From Arthrobacter sp. AZCC_0090 (lineage in GTDB: Bacteria > Actinomycetota > Actinomycetes > Actinomycetales > Micrococcaceae), in NCBI RefSeq assembly GCF_014207375.1, contig NZ_JACHEE010000021.1, positions 1-56,360 on the forward strand: a DNA stretch of 56,360 nucleotides, written 5' to 3'. The position numbers and the translations under genes are program-made. The notes beneath the pieces are model-generated. The model worked only from the letters and a program-made list of their open reading frames with translations. It was not told the origin of the DNA and searched no databases. Each line of letters opens with the position of its first letter. Position 1 is the stretch's first letter. Of the stretch, positions 24,959 through 34,839 are shown piece by piece.

Positions 24959-25852
24959 ATGGACCTCCACCATCTCAAGTACTTTGTGGTGCTCAGCGAA
25001 GAGCTTCATTTCGGCCGCGCGGCCCAGCGTTTGCACATGGCGCAGCCGCCGCTTTCGCAGCGGATCAAGGACCTCGAAAAGGAACTCGGGGTGCAATTAT
25101 TTCATCGACGGAAGACCGGAGTGGAGCTATCCGAAGCCGGGGCTTTGTTGTTGGAGCATGCTCGTGGGGTTTTAGATCATGTGGCCATGGCCCAAGAGTC
25201 GATGCGGCGGATCCGGCCCGGAGCTTCGGGTGTCCTGCAAGTCGCGGTGCCACCGGACACCAACCCTCGGGCGCTTTCGGCGATGGTTGCCGCATTTGGC
25301 GACGCGGCGCCCGACGTGCTGCTGAACCTGCACGAGCTCACCACGGTTGAGCAAGTGGAGAGATTGCGCGACGGTGAGCTGGACGTCGCGGTGGTCCGTC
25401 ACCCTTTGAGCGCTGTTGGCTTTGAGTCGGGGGCCGTGTATTCGAAGCCGCTGGGTGTGGTGCTGAATGCTTCGCATCCGTTGGCTGGTGTGGATGCTGT
25501 GCGGTTGGGTGATCTCTCCGGGAATCCCTTGATCATCTTTCCCCGGCACATGGCTCCGCCACTGTACGACTCGTTCCTTGAGACGTGCCGCGACGCTGGC
25601 TATCTGCCCGCGGCCATTGTTCATGCGCGGAACCAACACTTCACGCACGGGCTGATCCTGGCCGGCCGGGGCGTGCACTTCAACGAGGAACCCTGGACCC
25701 CGTTGCCTTCCGGCGTGGTTTGGCGGCCGTTGCTTGGGGATCCTTTGGCGTGGCGGACGTCGGCGCTGTGGCTGAAGAGCCGGAGGTCAGATGAGACAGA
25801 TGCTTTTGTTGAGGCTGTGGGGGTGGGGTTGGCGGCGGGCGGGCACGGGTGA
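24959..25852 (+). CDS. LysR-family transcriptional regulator
   Basis: A 297-residue protein with an N-terminal winged helix-turn-helix (about 1-60: MDLHHLKYFVVLSEELHFGRAAQRLH, then QPPLSQRIKDLEKELGVQLF) and a periplasmic-binding-type effector domain from about residue 90. The arrangement, divergent from the crotonase / CoA ligase / MHS operon with a palindrome in between, makes it the likely regulator of that operon. The inducer would be the acid or its CoA ester. The start at ATG 24959 is fixed by the conserved N-terminus. Confidence 0.92.
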   Translation: MDLHHLKYFVVLSEELHFGRAAQRLHMAQPPLSQRIKDLEKELGVQLFHRRKTGVELSEAGALLLEHARGVLDHVAMAQESMRRIRPGASGVLQVAVPPDTNPRALSAMVAAFGDAAPDVLLNLHELTTVEQVERLRDGELDVAVVRHPLSAVGFESGAVYSKPLGVVLNASHPLAGVDAVRLGDLSGNPLIIFPRHMAPPLYDSFLETCRDAGYLPAAIVHARNQHFTHGLILAGRGVHFNEEPWTPLPSGVVWRPLLGDPLAWRTSALWLKSRRSDETDAFVEAVGVGLAAGGHG

Positions 25853-25989
25853 AGCACCACGAACCCTCTACTCCTTGTGTATTGCCCGCGGCAGTCGCAT
25901 CATGGAGCCGTGACCCGCCATATCGCCGGGAGTGATCGAATGCCAGCCTTGGCCCACGCTTCCCCGCGCGAACAACACGGAGGCGCGGC

Positions 25990-26928
25990 ATGACGGACAC
26001 GGCCATAGAACTCATCGGCCTCACCAAAAGGTTCGGTTCGTTCACCGCCGTCGACGATCTCAGCCTGACGGTGGAGCGCGGCGAGATCTTCGGCCTCCTC
26101 GGACCCAACGGGTCCGGCAAGACCACCACCATCGACATGATCAGCGGCTTGAGCCGCCCGAACTCCGGTGCGATCACGGTCCTCGGCATCGATGTGCTGG
26201 CAGAGCCGCGAAGGATCCGGCGCTCGCTTGGAACGGTGCCCCAGGAGAATGCGCTCTACGAGGAGCTTTCGGCCGAGGCCAACCTGCGGTTTCATGCTGA
26301 TCTCTTCGACGTGCCCCGGAAGGGCCTCGACGAGAAGATCACAGCGCTCCTTGAGCTGGCGCAGCTTCAGGAGCGTCGGAAGAGCCGCGTCTCCACTTTC
26401 TCCGGTGGCATGAAGCGGCGACTGGCCCTGGTCCGGGCAATGCTCCACGAACCGCAACTACTCTATTTCGACGAGCCGACCCTTGGAGTGGACGTGCAGA
26501 GCCGGCACGCACTCTGGGACCGCATTCTGGAGCTAAAGGATGGCGGCACCACGGTACTCATCACCAGCAACTACCTTGAGGAAGCCAACGCCCTGTGCGA
26601 TCGGCTCGCCATCATCGATCGCGGTCGGCTGGTGGCGCTCGATTCGCCGGCCAAGCTGCGGCGCAGTTTCGGTGACACAGTGCTTGAGATGCGCACGCGT
26701 CCGGCGCCCGGGGACGACGTCGTCCGTAAAGTCCGCGCGCTCCCCGGCGTGGTTTCGGTGATCGCCTCCGACAGTTCGCTGAAGGTCACGGTGGAAGGCG
26801 GTGCCGACGTCACCGGAAAGGTCGTCACGGAAGTGATCGGAGTGACGAGCCTTGAGGAGATCCAGAGCCGCGAGCCAAGCTTGGACGAGGTCTTCCTGAG
26901 CCTGACCGGTAAGGAGCTCAGGGAATGA
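25990..26928 (+). CDS. ABC transporter ATPase, ABC-2 export type
   Basis: A 312-residue ATPase of the daunorubicin-resistance/multidrug class. It has Walker A GPNGSGKT (38-45), signature FSGGMKRR, Walker B LLYFDEPTLGVD and an ITSNYLEEA switch region, plus a C-terminal extension of about 90 residues (DUF4162-like). It begins a three-gene operon with two ABC-2 permeases; the next gene starts four bases inside its end. It should export a hydrophobic compound, drug or cell-envelope component. The substrate cannot be named. Confidence 0.9.
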   Translation: MTDTAIELIGLTKRFGSFTAVDDLSLTVERGEIFGLLGPNGSGKTTTIDMISGLSRPNSGAITVLGIDVLAEPRRIRRSLGTVPQENALYEELSAEANLRFHADLFDVPRKGLDEKITALLELAQLQERRKSRVSTFSGGMKRRLALVRAMLHEPQLLYFDEPTLGVDVQSRHALWDRILELKDGGTTVLITSNYLEEANALCDRLAIIDRGRLVALDSPAKLRRSFGDTVLEMRTRPAPGDDVVRKVRALPGVVSVIASDSSLKVTVEGGADVTGKVVTEVIGVTSLEEIQSREPSLDEVFLSLTGKELRE

Positions 26929-28034
26929 GCCTTCGCCACAACCTCCGCGTCGTACGGGCTGTGGCCTCCGCGGACATCCGGCTTACCCTTCGCGAACCAC
27001 TCTTCGCCATCATCGGAATCCTGATTCCGATCAACTTCTTGCTGCTCTTCCTTCTCTTCGCCCTGAGCGGCGGGCAGGCACCGATCGCCGTCGTGATGAA
27101 TGACCACGGACCCCTCGCACAGCAGTTCGTCCAGGCCATGGGCAATTCGTCGTCGTTCATCATCCACACGGCCTCCTCCGCTGACGCGGAGCGCGAGATC
27201 CACTCCGGCACCATTGTGGCTGTGGTCACCGTGCCTCAGGAGTTCGACGCCGCCCTGGCCGCCAAAGCGCGGATCGACATTCCCGTGGAGGTCAACAACC
27301 TGAACGTCGACTTCACCAACGACATTCGGCGTGCCGTTCCGCTCTCGATAACGTCCTTTTACGCCGACGCCTTCCCGGAACAGGTGGTGGTGACCGCCCG
27401 CGAGTCCGACGTGCAAGTCCAGGACACCGGCTACATCCCCTACCTTGCCGTGAGCATCATGGTGGCTGGCCTCATGCTCGCGTCCCAACTGCAGGGCAGC
27501 GTCAACACCGCGCGGGACTACGAACTAGGAACCATCAAGGAACTGGCATTGGCCCCAGTCAGCCGCCTGACCATCGGGGTGGGCAAGGTTCTCGGTGCCG
27601 CCGCCCTCGCGGGGGCGTCCGCGCTGCTGCTACTCGCCGTCGTCGTCTTCCTGATCGGCGTACAACCGCTCCATCCCTTTGAAGTCCTTGGCTTTGGCCT
27701 GCTGATACTGGCGGCGTTCCTCGCTCTTGGCGTCCTGCTCGGGACGCTGGTCCGCCGGCGACAGCAGGCGATCCCCCTGTCGATCGCCGCCGTGCTTCCC
27801 CTGTTCTTCTTGAGCGGGCCGTTCGGGCCGGCGAACTGGCTGGGCGCCATCCCGGGCGCGATCGCCGCGGCGTCGCCCCTCACCTATGCGATCGCAGCTT
27901 TCCAGCATGCCTTCCACGGCTACCAGACTGCTCCGCAGGGCCTGACCGTCGACGCGATCGTGCTGGCAGCCTTCACCCTGACAGCCGTTGCGCTGGCTGC
28001 ATTCGTCTTCGGTCGGCGAGGGGCGAGGCAATGA
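26925..28034 (+). CDS. ABC-2 type permease, first of two paralogues
   Basis: A 369-residue membrane protein: one N-terminal membrane segment (about 25-45), a large extracytoplasmic domain (about 50-170) and five or six C-terminal segments, the YhgE/ABC-2 topology. The motif VEVNNLNVDFTNDIRRAVP in the outer domain recurs as VQINNLNLDFTNDLRRSVP in the next gene, so the two permeases arose by duplication and probably form a heterodimer. Its start overlaps the ATPase stop. Confidence 0.88.
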   Translation: MSLRHNLRVVRAVASADIRLTLREPLFAIIGILIPINFLLLFLLFALSGGQAPIAVVMNDHGPLAQQFVQAMGNSSSFIIHTASSADAEREIHSGTIVAVVTVPQEFDAALAAKARIDIPVEVNNLNVDFTNDIRRAVPLSITSFYADAFPEQVVVTARESDVQVQDTGYIPYLAVSIMVAGLMLASQLQGSVNTARDYELGTIKELALAPVSRLTIGVGKVLGAAALAGASALLLLAVVVFLIGVQPLHPFEVLGFGLLILAAFLALGVLLGTLVRRRQQAIPLSIAAVLPLFFLSGPFGPANWLGAIPGAIAAASPLTYAIAAFQHAFHGYQTAPQGLTVDAIVLAAFTLTAVALAAFVFGRRGARQ

Positions 28035-28047
28035 TGGGCGCGTACTG

Positions 28048-29148
28048 ATGGCGGCGCGACGGGCGGTACTCGCCATTGCGGCCAAAGACATCCTGACATG
28101 GTTCCGCACGCCGTCGGCGATTCTGGCGAGCCTTCTACCGCCGCTCGCGTTCCTGCTGATCATCTTCGTTGTGGCCGGTGCCGTGGGCCGGAACCCGGTG
28201 GCGCTGGTGGTCGAGGATAGCGGTCCGCAGGCTCAGCGGCTCGTTTCGATCCTTGAGAACTCGAATGCGTTCCGCATCCAGCGGGCCGATCCGGTTGAGG
28301 CCACTCATCTGCTGGACACGCTCCAGGTTGCGGCAGTCATCACCATCCCGGCCTCGTTCGACGACGATTACCAGGCACACCGGCCCGACCCCGTGAGCGT
28401 CCAGATCAACAACCTGAATCTGGACTTCACCAACGACTTGCGCCGCTCGGTGCCGGCCGCCATCACTGAATTTTATGAGGGCCAGCCAGACACGCCGATC
28501 ATGGTTGGCGTGTCCGAGTCTGATCTGAGGGCGCACGACGTCGACCTGGTCCAGTTCCAGCTTGTGCCGATCCTGGTGCTGCTGCTCACCATCATGGGTA
28601 TCGTCAACGGTGGGCTGGCCGCGGCCCGGGAGTTTGAGGACCTGACCATCAAGGCTCTGCTCCTCTCGCCGATCGGCCGCGGAACGCTGATCGCCGGCAA
28701 GATCATCGCATGCTGGGTGACCACGATGCTCGTCGCGGCGGTGGTGCTGGTCTTGTCGTTCGCCTTCGGCGTTCTCCGGCCTGCCGGTCGGTATTGGCTC
28801 CCGGCCCTAGCAGCCATCGGACTGATCGCGCTAGCGGCTGCCGGCCTTGGTACAGCACTCGGAGGTGCGCTGCGCCGCTTCTCAGCTGTGGCCGGGGCCG
28901 GAATCAACCTGTCGATCTACCTGTTCTTCCTCAGCGGAGGAATCAGCGTGGCCGCGTTCCTGCCGGATTGGATCCAGGCCATCGCGCACTTCACTCCGAC
29001 GTTTTACGGAGTGGATGCCTTGGAAGCCGCCATCTTCTACCAGTCAACCGACAATCTGGGCCGTGACCTGGGGGTTCTGGGTGTGACGGCGGCGGTTGGG
29101 CTGGGGCTGGGGATTGTGAGCTTACGACGGCGGTTGGTTGTGGGTTAG
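28048..29148 (+). CDS. ABC-2 type permease, second of two paralogues
   Basis: A 366-residue protein from ATG 28048, with the same layout as the preceding permease: one N-terminal membrane segment, an outer domain containing INNLNLDFTNDLRR, and a C-terminal bundle with the conserved AAREFEDLTIKALLLSPI coupling loop. It follows the first permease by 13 bases. It completes an exporter with one ATPase and two different permeases. Confidence 0.88.
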   Translation: MAARRAVLAIAAKDILTWFRTPSAILASLLPPLAFLLIIFVVAGAVGRNPVALVVEDSGPQAQRLVSILENSNAFRIQRADPVEATHLLDTLQVAAVITIPASFDDDYQAHRPDPVSVQINNLNLDFTNDLRRSVPAAITEFYEGQPDTPIMVGVSESDLRAHDVDLVQFQLVPILVLLLTIMGIVNGGLAAAREFEDLTIKALLLSPIGRGTLIAGKIIACWVTTMLVAAVVLVLSFAFGVLRPAGRYWLPALAAIGLIALAAAGLGTALGGALRRFSAVAGAGINLSIYLFFLSGGISVAAFLPDWIQAIAHFTPTFYGVDALEAAIFYQSTDNLGRDLGVLGVTAAVGLGLGIVSLRRRLVVG

Positions 29149-29560
29149 GAGCCGAGACTCCTCAGAAACGAACGCTCGACAACGGGACTGTGAGCGGTGA
29201 TTTACCTCCTCGGGCGGCGTCGTAAACGCACATCAGGCCCTTAGGCGACACCTAAATCTGCCGCTTCAGTGCGTCACCTCAGTAAGCGCACTTACGCAGA
29301 CGACGCACTACGAGGGCGCGGATGGATATCGGCTATCCGGTTACCGCCAGCAGGCGCATACGTGAGAATTTGCAGGCCGCTCGCAAACTTCCCATTGCCG
29401 ACGCCTAGAGACGATTGACGGATTTGCTGCTGCACGCCAGCACAAACACGGTTGCCGTCCCGCGGATAGTTGACGTTTCGATCACCATCCGAATCTTTCT
29501 CGCGGGCAGGGGTCCAAGCGGCCGTCACTAGGAAGTCAGCGACGGCCACTTGGGCGGAAA
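29149..29560. other. Gene-poor stretch with a TTAGG/CCTAA palindrome
   Basis: I see no gene that I can support in these 412 bases. A minus-strand ORF of 85 codons (29292-29549) has an ATG but no recognisable family and unremarkable composition. TTAGG-CGACA-CCTAA (29241-29255) is a perfect inverted repeat whose CACCTAA half matches the heptamer boxes at 30.55-30.61 kb. No terminator stands out after the ABC operon. Confidence 0.5.
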
Positions 29561-29809
29561 CTAGGGTTCACTTGCTCGTTCACTTTGTCTATATGCTTCG
29601 AGGGCGTCTTTTCGGGCCCAAGAATTAACAAGGGCTCCGTGGCACACGAATTCGATGCAAAGAGCCGGAACGATAATCCAGCTCGACACGCCAACTCTGG
29701 CGAGTGTCCCAAATATCACGACTATGAGCACCGCACTGGCGATGTTGAACCAGCGCCGGCCCGGGGTCGCGTTCATTGCCGTCATGAGCTCATCTAAGTA
29801 GTGGAGCAT
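29561..29809 (-). CDS. Small two-helix membrane protein, unknown function
   Basis: An 82-residue protein with two hydrophobic segments (WFNIASAVLIVVIFGTLARV and SWIIVPALCIEFVCHGALV) and a charged C-terminus. GAGAGGAGGG directly before the ATG is a strong ribosome-binding site, which makes this short frame credible. It follows the secreted-protein gene by 24 bases on the same strand, so the two probably form an operon. Confidence 0.65.
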   Translation of the reverse strand: MLHYLDELMTAMNATPGRRWFNIASAVLIVVIFGTLARVGVSSWIIVPALCIEFVCHGALVNSWARKDALEAYRQSERASEP

Positions 29810-29833
29810 GTCCCTCCTCTCTGATTGCCGCCG

Positions 29834-30469
29834 TCACCGGCAATAGCCGCCTGTATAGCGGAACGCCATAGCCCCGATCGGAGCGGGCGCCAGACGAATG
29901 CATTCGCCCCTGGCGTGCGCAGCAATGTGGTTGACCACCCGCCCGCTGCCGTCCATCACCACCGCTGATCCATCGCTTGCAACCACAACTTCCGCGGGTC
30001 GGCCATCAAAGGTGAAATCAAAGCCGAACGAGCGGGGCGCGGATTCGTTGTTGATCACGACGAAACCGGCGCCAGATTCATCGCCTCGCTGGGCAAAAAC
30101 GTATGCGTGATGTCTGTCCACGGACACTGTTGCAGCCTTCACATTGCCTTTCGACTGTTTCACAGCCTTCTGCTGCGGTATCGACGCCGGCTGTACCGTG
30201 AGTTTCTGACCGCTGGCTGCGACAATGCTCATCGAACCGCCGTCGCCGAACTCGACCTTCTGGGTTTTAGCTTCGGACGGAGCTCCAGGTGACGATTGGC
30301 TCTGTGCGCCCTCGAAGGGCCGAGACGCCAGAACTTGCTCCAGAGGGTTTTGATCTCGGGCGGACGACGCGTTCGCCGCCGGGGACGACGCCGCTAATCC
30401 GATGATGGCAATGGCCAAGGCCGATGTTGCAGCCAAGGCTTTCCGAGCAATCACAATGCGCTTTTCCAT
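29834..30469 (-). CDS. Secreted protein, unknown function
   Basis: From ATG 30469 (GGGGG upstream) the protein has 211 residues: a clear signal peptide (KRIVIARKALAATSALAIAIIGLAASSPAANA, cleavage after ANA), a Ser/Pro/Gln-rich linker and a C-terminal part of beta character with repeated short strands (for example HAYVFAQRGDESGAGFVVINNE and VVVASDGSAVVMDG). It ends ALRYTGGYCR-like, with two Cys residues that could pair. No family recognised. It is preceded by an array of phased heptamer boxes, so its expression is probably controlled. Confidence 0.65.
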   Translation of the reverse strand: MEKRIVIARKALAATSALAIAIIGLAASSPAANASSARDQNPLEQVLASRPFEGAQSQSSPGAPSEAKTQKVEFGDGGSMSIVAASGQKLTVQPASIPQQKAVKQSKGNVKAATVSVDRHHAYVFAQRGDESGAGFVVINNESAPRSFGFDFTFDGRPAEVVVASDGSAVVMDGSGRVVNHIAAHARGECIRLAPAPIGAMAFRYTGGYCR

Positions 30470-30545
30470 CAATCCCCCATTGTCTTCTGCGGATAAGCTC
30501 CGAATTCGGAACCCGTGCAGGAAGACTAAGGTCGGGAAACGGTGA

Positions 30546-30615
30546 CTAGGTGCTGGGGGCTGCGAATTAGGTGCAACAGCCGACAAAATTAGGTGGTCAA
30601 ACCTGGCACACCTAG
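30546..30615. promoter_or_regulatory. Array of phased TTAGGTG boxes upstream of the secreted-protein gene
   Basis: CTAGGTG (30546-30552), TTAGGTG (30567-30573) and TTAGGTG (30589-30595) are direct repeats with start-to-start steps of 21 and 22 bases (two helical turns). An inverted copy, CACCTAG, lies at 30609-30615. They lie 77-146 bases upstream of the secreted protein's start. The phasing suggests cooperative binding of one regulator on one face of the DNA. The regulator is unknown. Confidence 0.55.
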
Positions 30616-31108
30616 CCGTTGGCGAGGCAACACTTAGATAGAAAGCGCGAATTTCCTTGGTGGCTACCGGAAGCAATGCGGATCAAGAACCTCGAAAACG
30701 AACGCAACGTTCCTGCTGTTCCACCTACGGCGAGACCCCTGATGCCCCCCGACAGCTCAATCCGCGACCCCAGCGAGCCCGCCGCCGGTACCCCTTCGAC
30801 GCTTCGCCATGGTCGCCGAGTTCGAATCGGACCTCATCTGCCCCCGCACCCACGGAGCCATTCAGGGGCTGTACGCGCACCCGACGTAGGGGCTTGTTGA
30901 AGCGAGTCTCAGCCAACTCAGGCCAGCTTGGTATCCCAAGCCCCCTCCTTTCCAGATCCCCCTTGACTCCCACCCCCACCTTCCCTAAACTTTTCATAAA
31001 GCAGAATCTAAATTCCACAAAGCGGAAACTTGCCAAGACGATTGAAGCAAGTAGCCAAGAGCCAAGCGGAAGATAGATCCCAAGCCCTCCCCCGGAAGGA
31101 CACCTACG
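30616..31108. other. Long leader/promoter region of the glyoxylate operon
   Basis: About 490 bases without a supportable gene. The last 100 bases are locally A-rich and probably hold the promoter of hyi. TTCC-N7-GGAA (31013-31027) is a short inverted repeat that might be an IclR-type operator, which would fit allantoin/glyoxylate control, but the arms are only 4 bases. GGAAGGA (31097-31103) is the ribosome-binding site of hyi. Confidence 0.4.
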
Positions 31109-31912
31109 ATGACGTACACAGTGAACTGCTCCATCCTCCTGACGGAGCTGCCCCTGCTCGAGCGCCCCGCGGCCGCGAAGGCTGCCGGCTTTGACGCCGT
31201 CGAATTCTGGTGGCCCTTCGACACCTCGGTCCCCACGGACGCGGAAACCACGAAGTTCGAGAACGCCATCAAGGACGCTGGCGTTCAACTCACCGGCTTG
31301 AACTTCAACGCCGGCAACATGCCCGGCGGCGACCGCGGCCTGGTTTCCTGGCCCGCCCGCTCTTCCGAGTTCCTGGACAACATCGACGTTGTCGCAGGTA
31401 TCGGCGAGCGTCTCGGCTGTAAGGCTTTCAACGCCCTCTACGGCAACCGCGTGGACGGCGAGTCGGCCGAGAAGCAGGACGCCATCGGCGCCGAAAACCT
31501 GGCCAGCGCCGCAGAAGGCGTCGCACGCATCGGCGGCACCGTACTCCTCGAACCCGTCAGCGGCGCTCCCAAGTACCCGCTCCTCAAGGCCGCCGACGCC
31601 CTGAAGGTGATCGCCCGCGTCAAGGAAGAATCCGGCGCAGAGAACGTCAAGCTCCTCGCCGACTTCTACCACCTGGCAGTCAACGGGGACGATGTCGCAG
31701 CCGTCATTGAGAAGCACGCCAAGGACTTCGGCCACATCCAGATCGCCGACAACCCCGGCCGCGGGGCTCCCGGAACCGGTGAGCTTCCCCTCGGCGAATG
31801 GATCGCCCGAAGCCGCGAACTCGGCTACGTCGGCTACATCGGCCTCGAATACAAGGAACCGCAGGAAACGGCCTTCAGCTGGGCCATCCGCCAGCGCGCC
31901 ACCTCCCACTAG
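31109..31912 (+). CDS. hyi: Hydroxypyruvate isomerase
   Basis: A 267-residue TIM-barrel of the xylose-isomerase-like family. Recognisable blocks are AVEFWWPF near the start, GLNFNAGNMPGGDRGL, the VLLEPVSG strand with a metal-binding Glu, LLADFYHLAVNGDD and HIQIADNPGRGAPGTGEL near the end. It interconverts hydroxypyruvate and tartronate semialdehyde. First gene of the glyoxylate cluster with glxR, gcl and a glycerate kinase downstream, the same set as in E. coli. Length is normal (about 258-270). Confidence 0.95.
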   Translation: MTYTVNCSILLTELPLLERPAAAKAAGFDAVEFWWPFDTSVPTDAETTKFENAIKDAGVQLTGLNFNAGNMPGGDRGLVSWPARSSEFLDNIDVVAGIGERLGCKAFNALYGNRVDGESAEKQDAIGAENLASAAEGVARIGGTVLLEPVSGAPKYPLLKAADALKVIARVKEESGAENVKLLADFYHLAVNGDDVAAVIEKHAKDFGHIQIADNPGRGAPGTGELPLGEWIARSRELGYVGYIGLEYKEPQETAFSWAIRQRATSH

Positions 31913-31926
31913 CGAACGCCAACCGC

Positions 31927-31992
31927 CCAACTGAGTAGCAGTTGATGTCGTTTAGAGCCCTCAAAACGACATCAACTGCGAGCTAGTTGGGT
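31927..31992. repeat. 66-bp interspersed palindromic repeat, copy 2
   Basis: CCCAACTGAGTAGCAGTTGATGTCG pairs with CGACATCAACTGCGAGCTAGTTGGG-type sequence around a short centre, giving a long hairpin. It has the same length and flanks as the copy at 106-171 and again lies between two genes of one operon (hyi and glxR). This copy is the better-preserved palindrome. Confidence 0.85.
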
Positions 31993-32035
31993 CCAGCACA
32001 CCTGAGCTAAAACAAAGACTTCAGTAAGGAAAATC

Positions 32036-32914
32036 ATGAGCAACGTTGCAGTTATCGGACTCGGAATCATGGGCCTCCCCATGGCCATCAACCTGGTCAA
32101 GGCTGGCCACACTGTCACCGGTTTCAACCGCAGCCAGGACAAGATCGACAAGCTCGTCTCCGAAGGCGGCAAGGGTGCCACGAGCATCGCCGACGCCGTC
32201 AAGGACGCCGACGTCGTCATCACCATGGTGCCGGACTCCCCCGACGTCGAGGGTGTCGTGAGCGGCCCGGACGGTGTCTTCGCGAACGCGAAGAAGGGCA
32301 CCCTCTGGATCGACGCGAGCAGCATCCGACCGGACGTCGCCGCCCGCCTCTCGGCAGACGCCGTCGCAGCCGGCATCCGCCCGCTCGACGCCCCGGTCTC
32401 CGGTGGCGAACAGGGCGCCATCGACGCCGTCCTCTCCATCATGGTTGGCGGCGACGCAGCCGACTTCGAAGCAGCCCAGCCGGTCCTCACCGCGGTCGGC
32501 AAGACGATCGTCCACGTCGGCCCCTCCGGCTCCGGCCAGACCGTCAAGGCAGCCAACCAGCTGATCGTGGCCGTCAACATCGAGGTCCTCGGCGAGGCCA
32601 TCGCCTTCCTTGAGGCCTACGGCGTGGACACCGACGCAGCCCTCAAGGTCCTCGGCGGCGGTTTGGCCGGCTCCAAGGTCCTCGACCAGAAGGGCCAGAA
32701 GATGCTCGACCGCAACTTCGAGCCTGGCTTCCGCCTGGCCCTCCACCACAAGGACCTCGGCATCGTCACCTCCGCAGCCCGCGAAGCCAACGTCGCAGTC
32801 CCGCTCGGCGCGGTCGTCGCACAGCTCGTCGCCGCCACCGTCAACCAGGGCGACGGCGGCCTCGACCACTCCGGACTCTTCAAGCAGGTCCTCCAGCTCT
32901 CCGGTCGCAAGTAA
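32036..32914 (+). CDS. glxR: Tartronate semialdehyde reductase
   Basis: A 292-residue member of the beta-hydroxyacid dehydrogenase family. N-terminal NAD(P)-binding motif GLGIMGLPMA, the substrate-binding DAPVSGGEQGA loop, and the catalytic Lys in KAANQLIVA are all present, as in GlxR/GarR. It reduces tartronate semialdehyde to D-glycerate. It is placed between hyi and gcl, with AAGGAAA before the ATG. The stop codon lies inside a 16-base tandem duplication. Confidence 0.95.
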   Translation: MSNVAVIGLGIMGLPMAINLVKAGHTVTGFNRSQDKIDKLVSEGGKGATSIADAVKDADVVITMVPDSPDVEGVVSGPDGVFANAKKGTLWIDASSIRPDVAARLSADAVAAGIRPLDAPVSGGEQGAIDAVLSIMVGGDAADFEAAQPVLTAVGKTIVHVGPSGSGQTVKAANQLIVAVNIEVLGEAIAFLEAYGVDTDAALKVLGGGLAGSKVLDQKGQKMLDRNFEPGFRLALHHKDLGIVTSAAREANVAVPLGAVVAQLVAATVNQGDGGLDHSGLFKQVLQLSGRK

Positions 32915-32932
32915 AGCCGGCCGCAAGTAAAG
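32901..32932 (+). repeat. 16-base tandem duplication across the glxR stop codon
   Basis: CCGGTCGCAAGTAAAG is followed at once by CCGGCCGCAAGTAAAG, one mismatch in 16. The first copy carries the functional TAA (32912-32914) and the second repeats it out of use. A separate hairpin, CCGCCGTCGT/ACGACGGCGG with a 5-base loop (32972-32996), follows before gcl and has no U-tract, so it may be a processing site and not a full stop. Confidence 0.8.
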
Positions 32933-33038
32933 CATCCCGGCGACAGGCCGGAAACAAGCAAAACCGGGCAACCGCCGTCGTGAAGTACGACGGCGGCTCG
33001 CTCAGTACATCCAAAACAGACTTTTCAAGGAGCACACC

Positions 33039-34817
<1,779 letters not shown>

Positions 34818-34839
34818 TAAGTACTGAAGGAGGTACGGA

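Noticed and set aside
29292..29549. 85-codon minus-strand frame as a gene
   Set aside because: No ribosome-binding site, family or membrane/signal feature, and composition looks non-coding.
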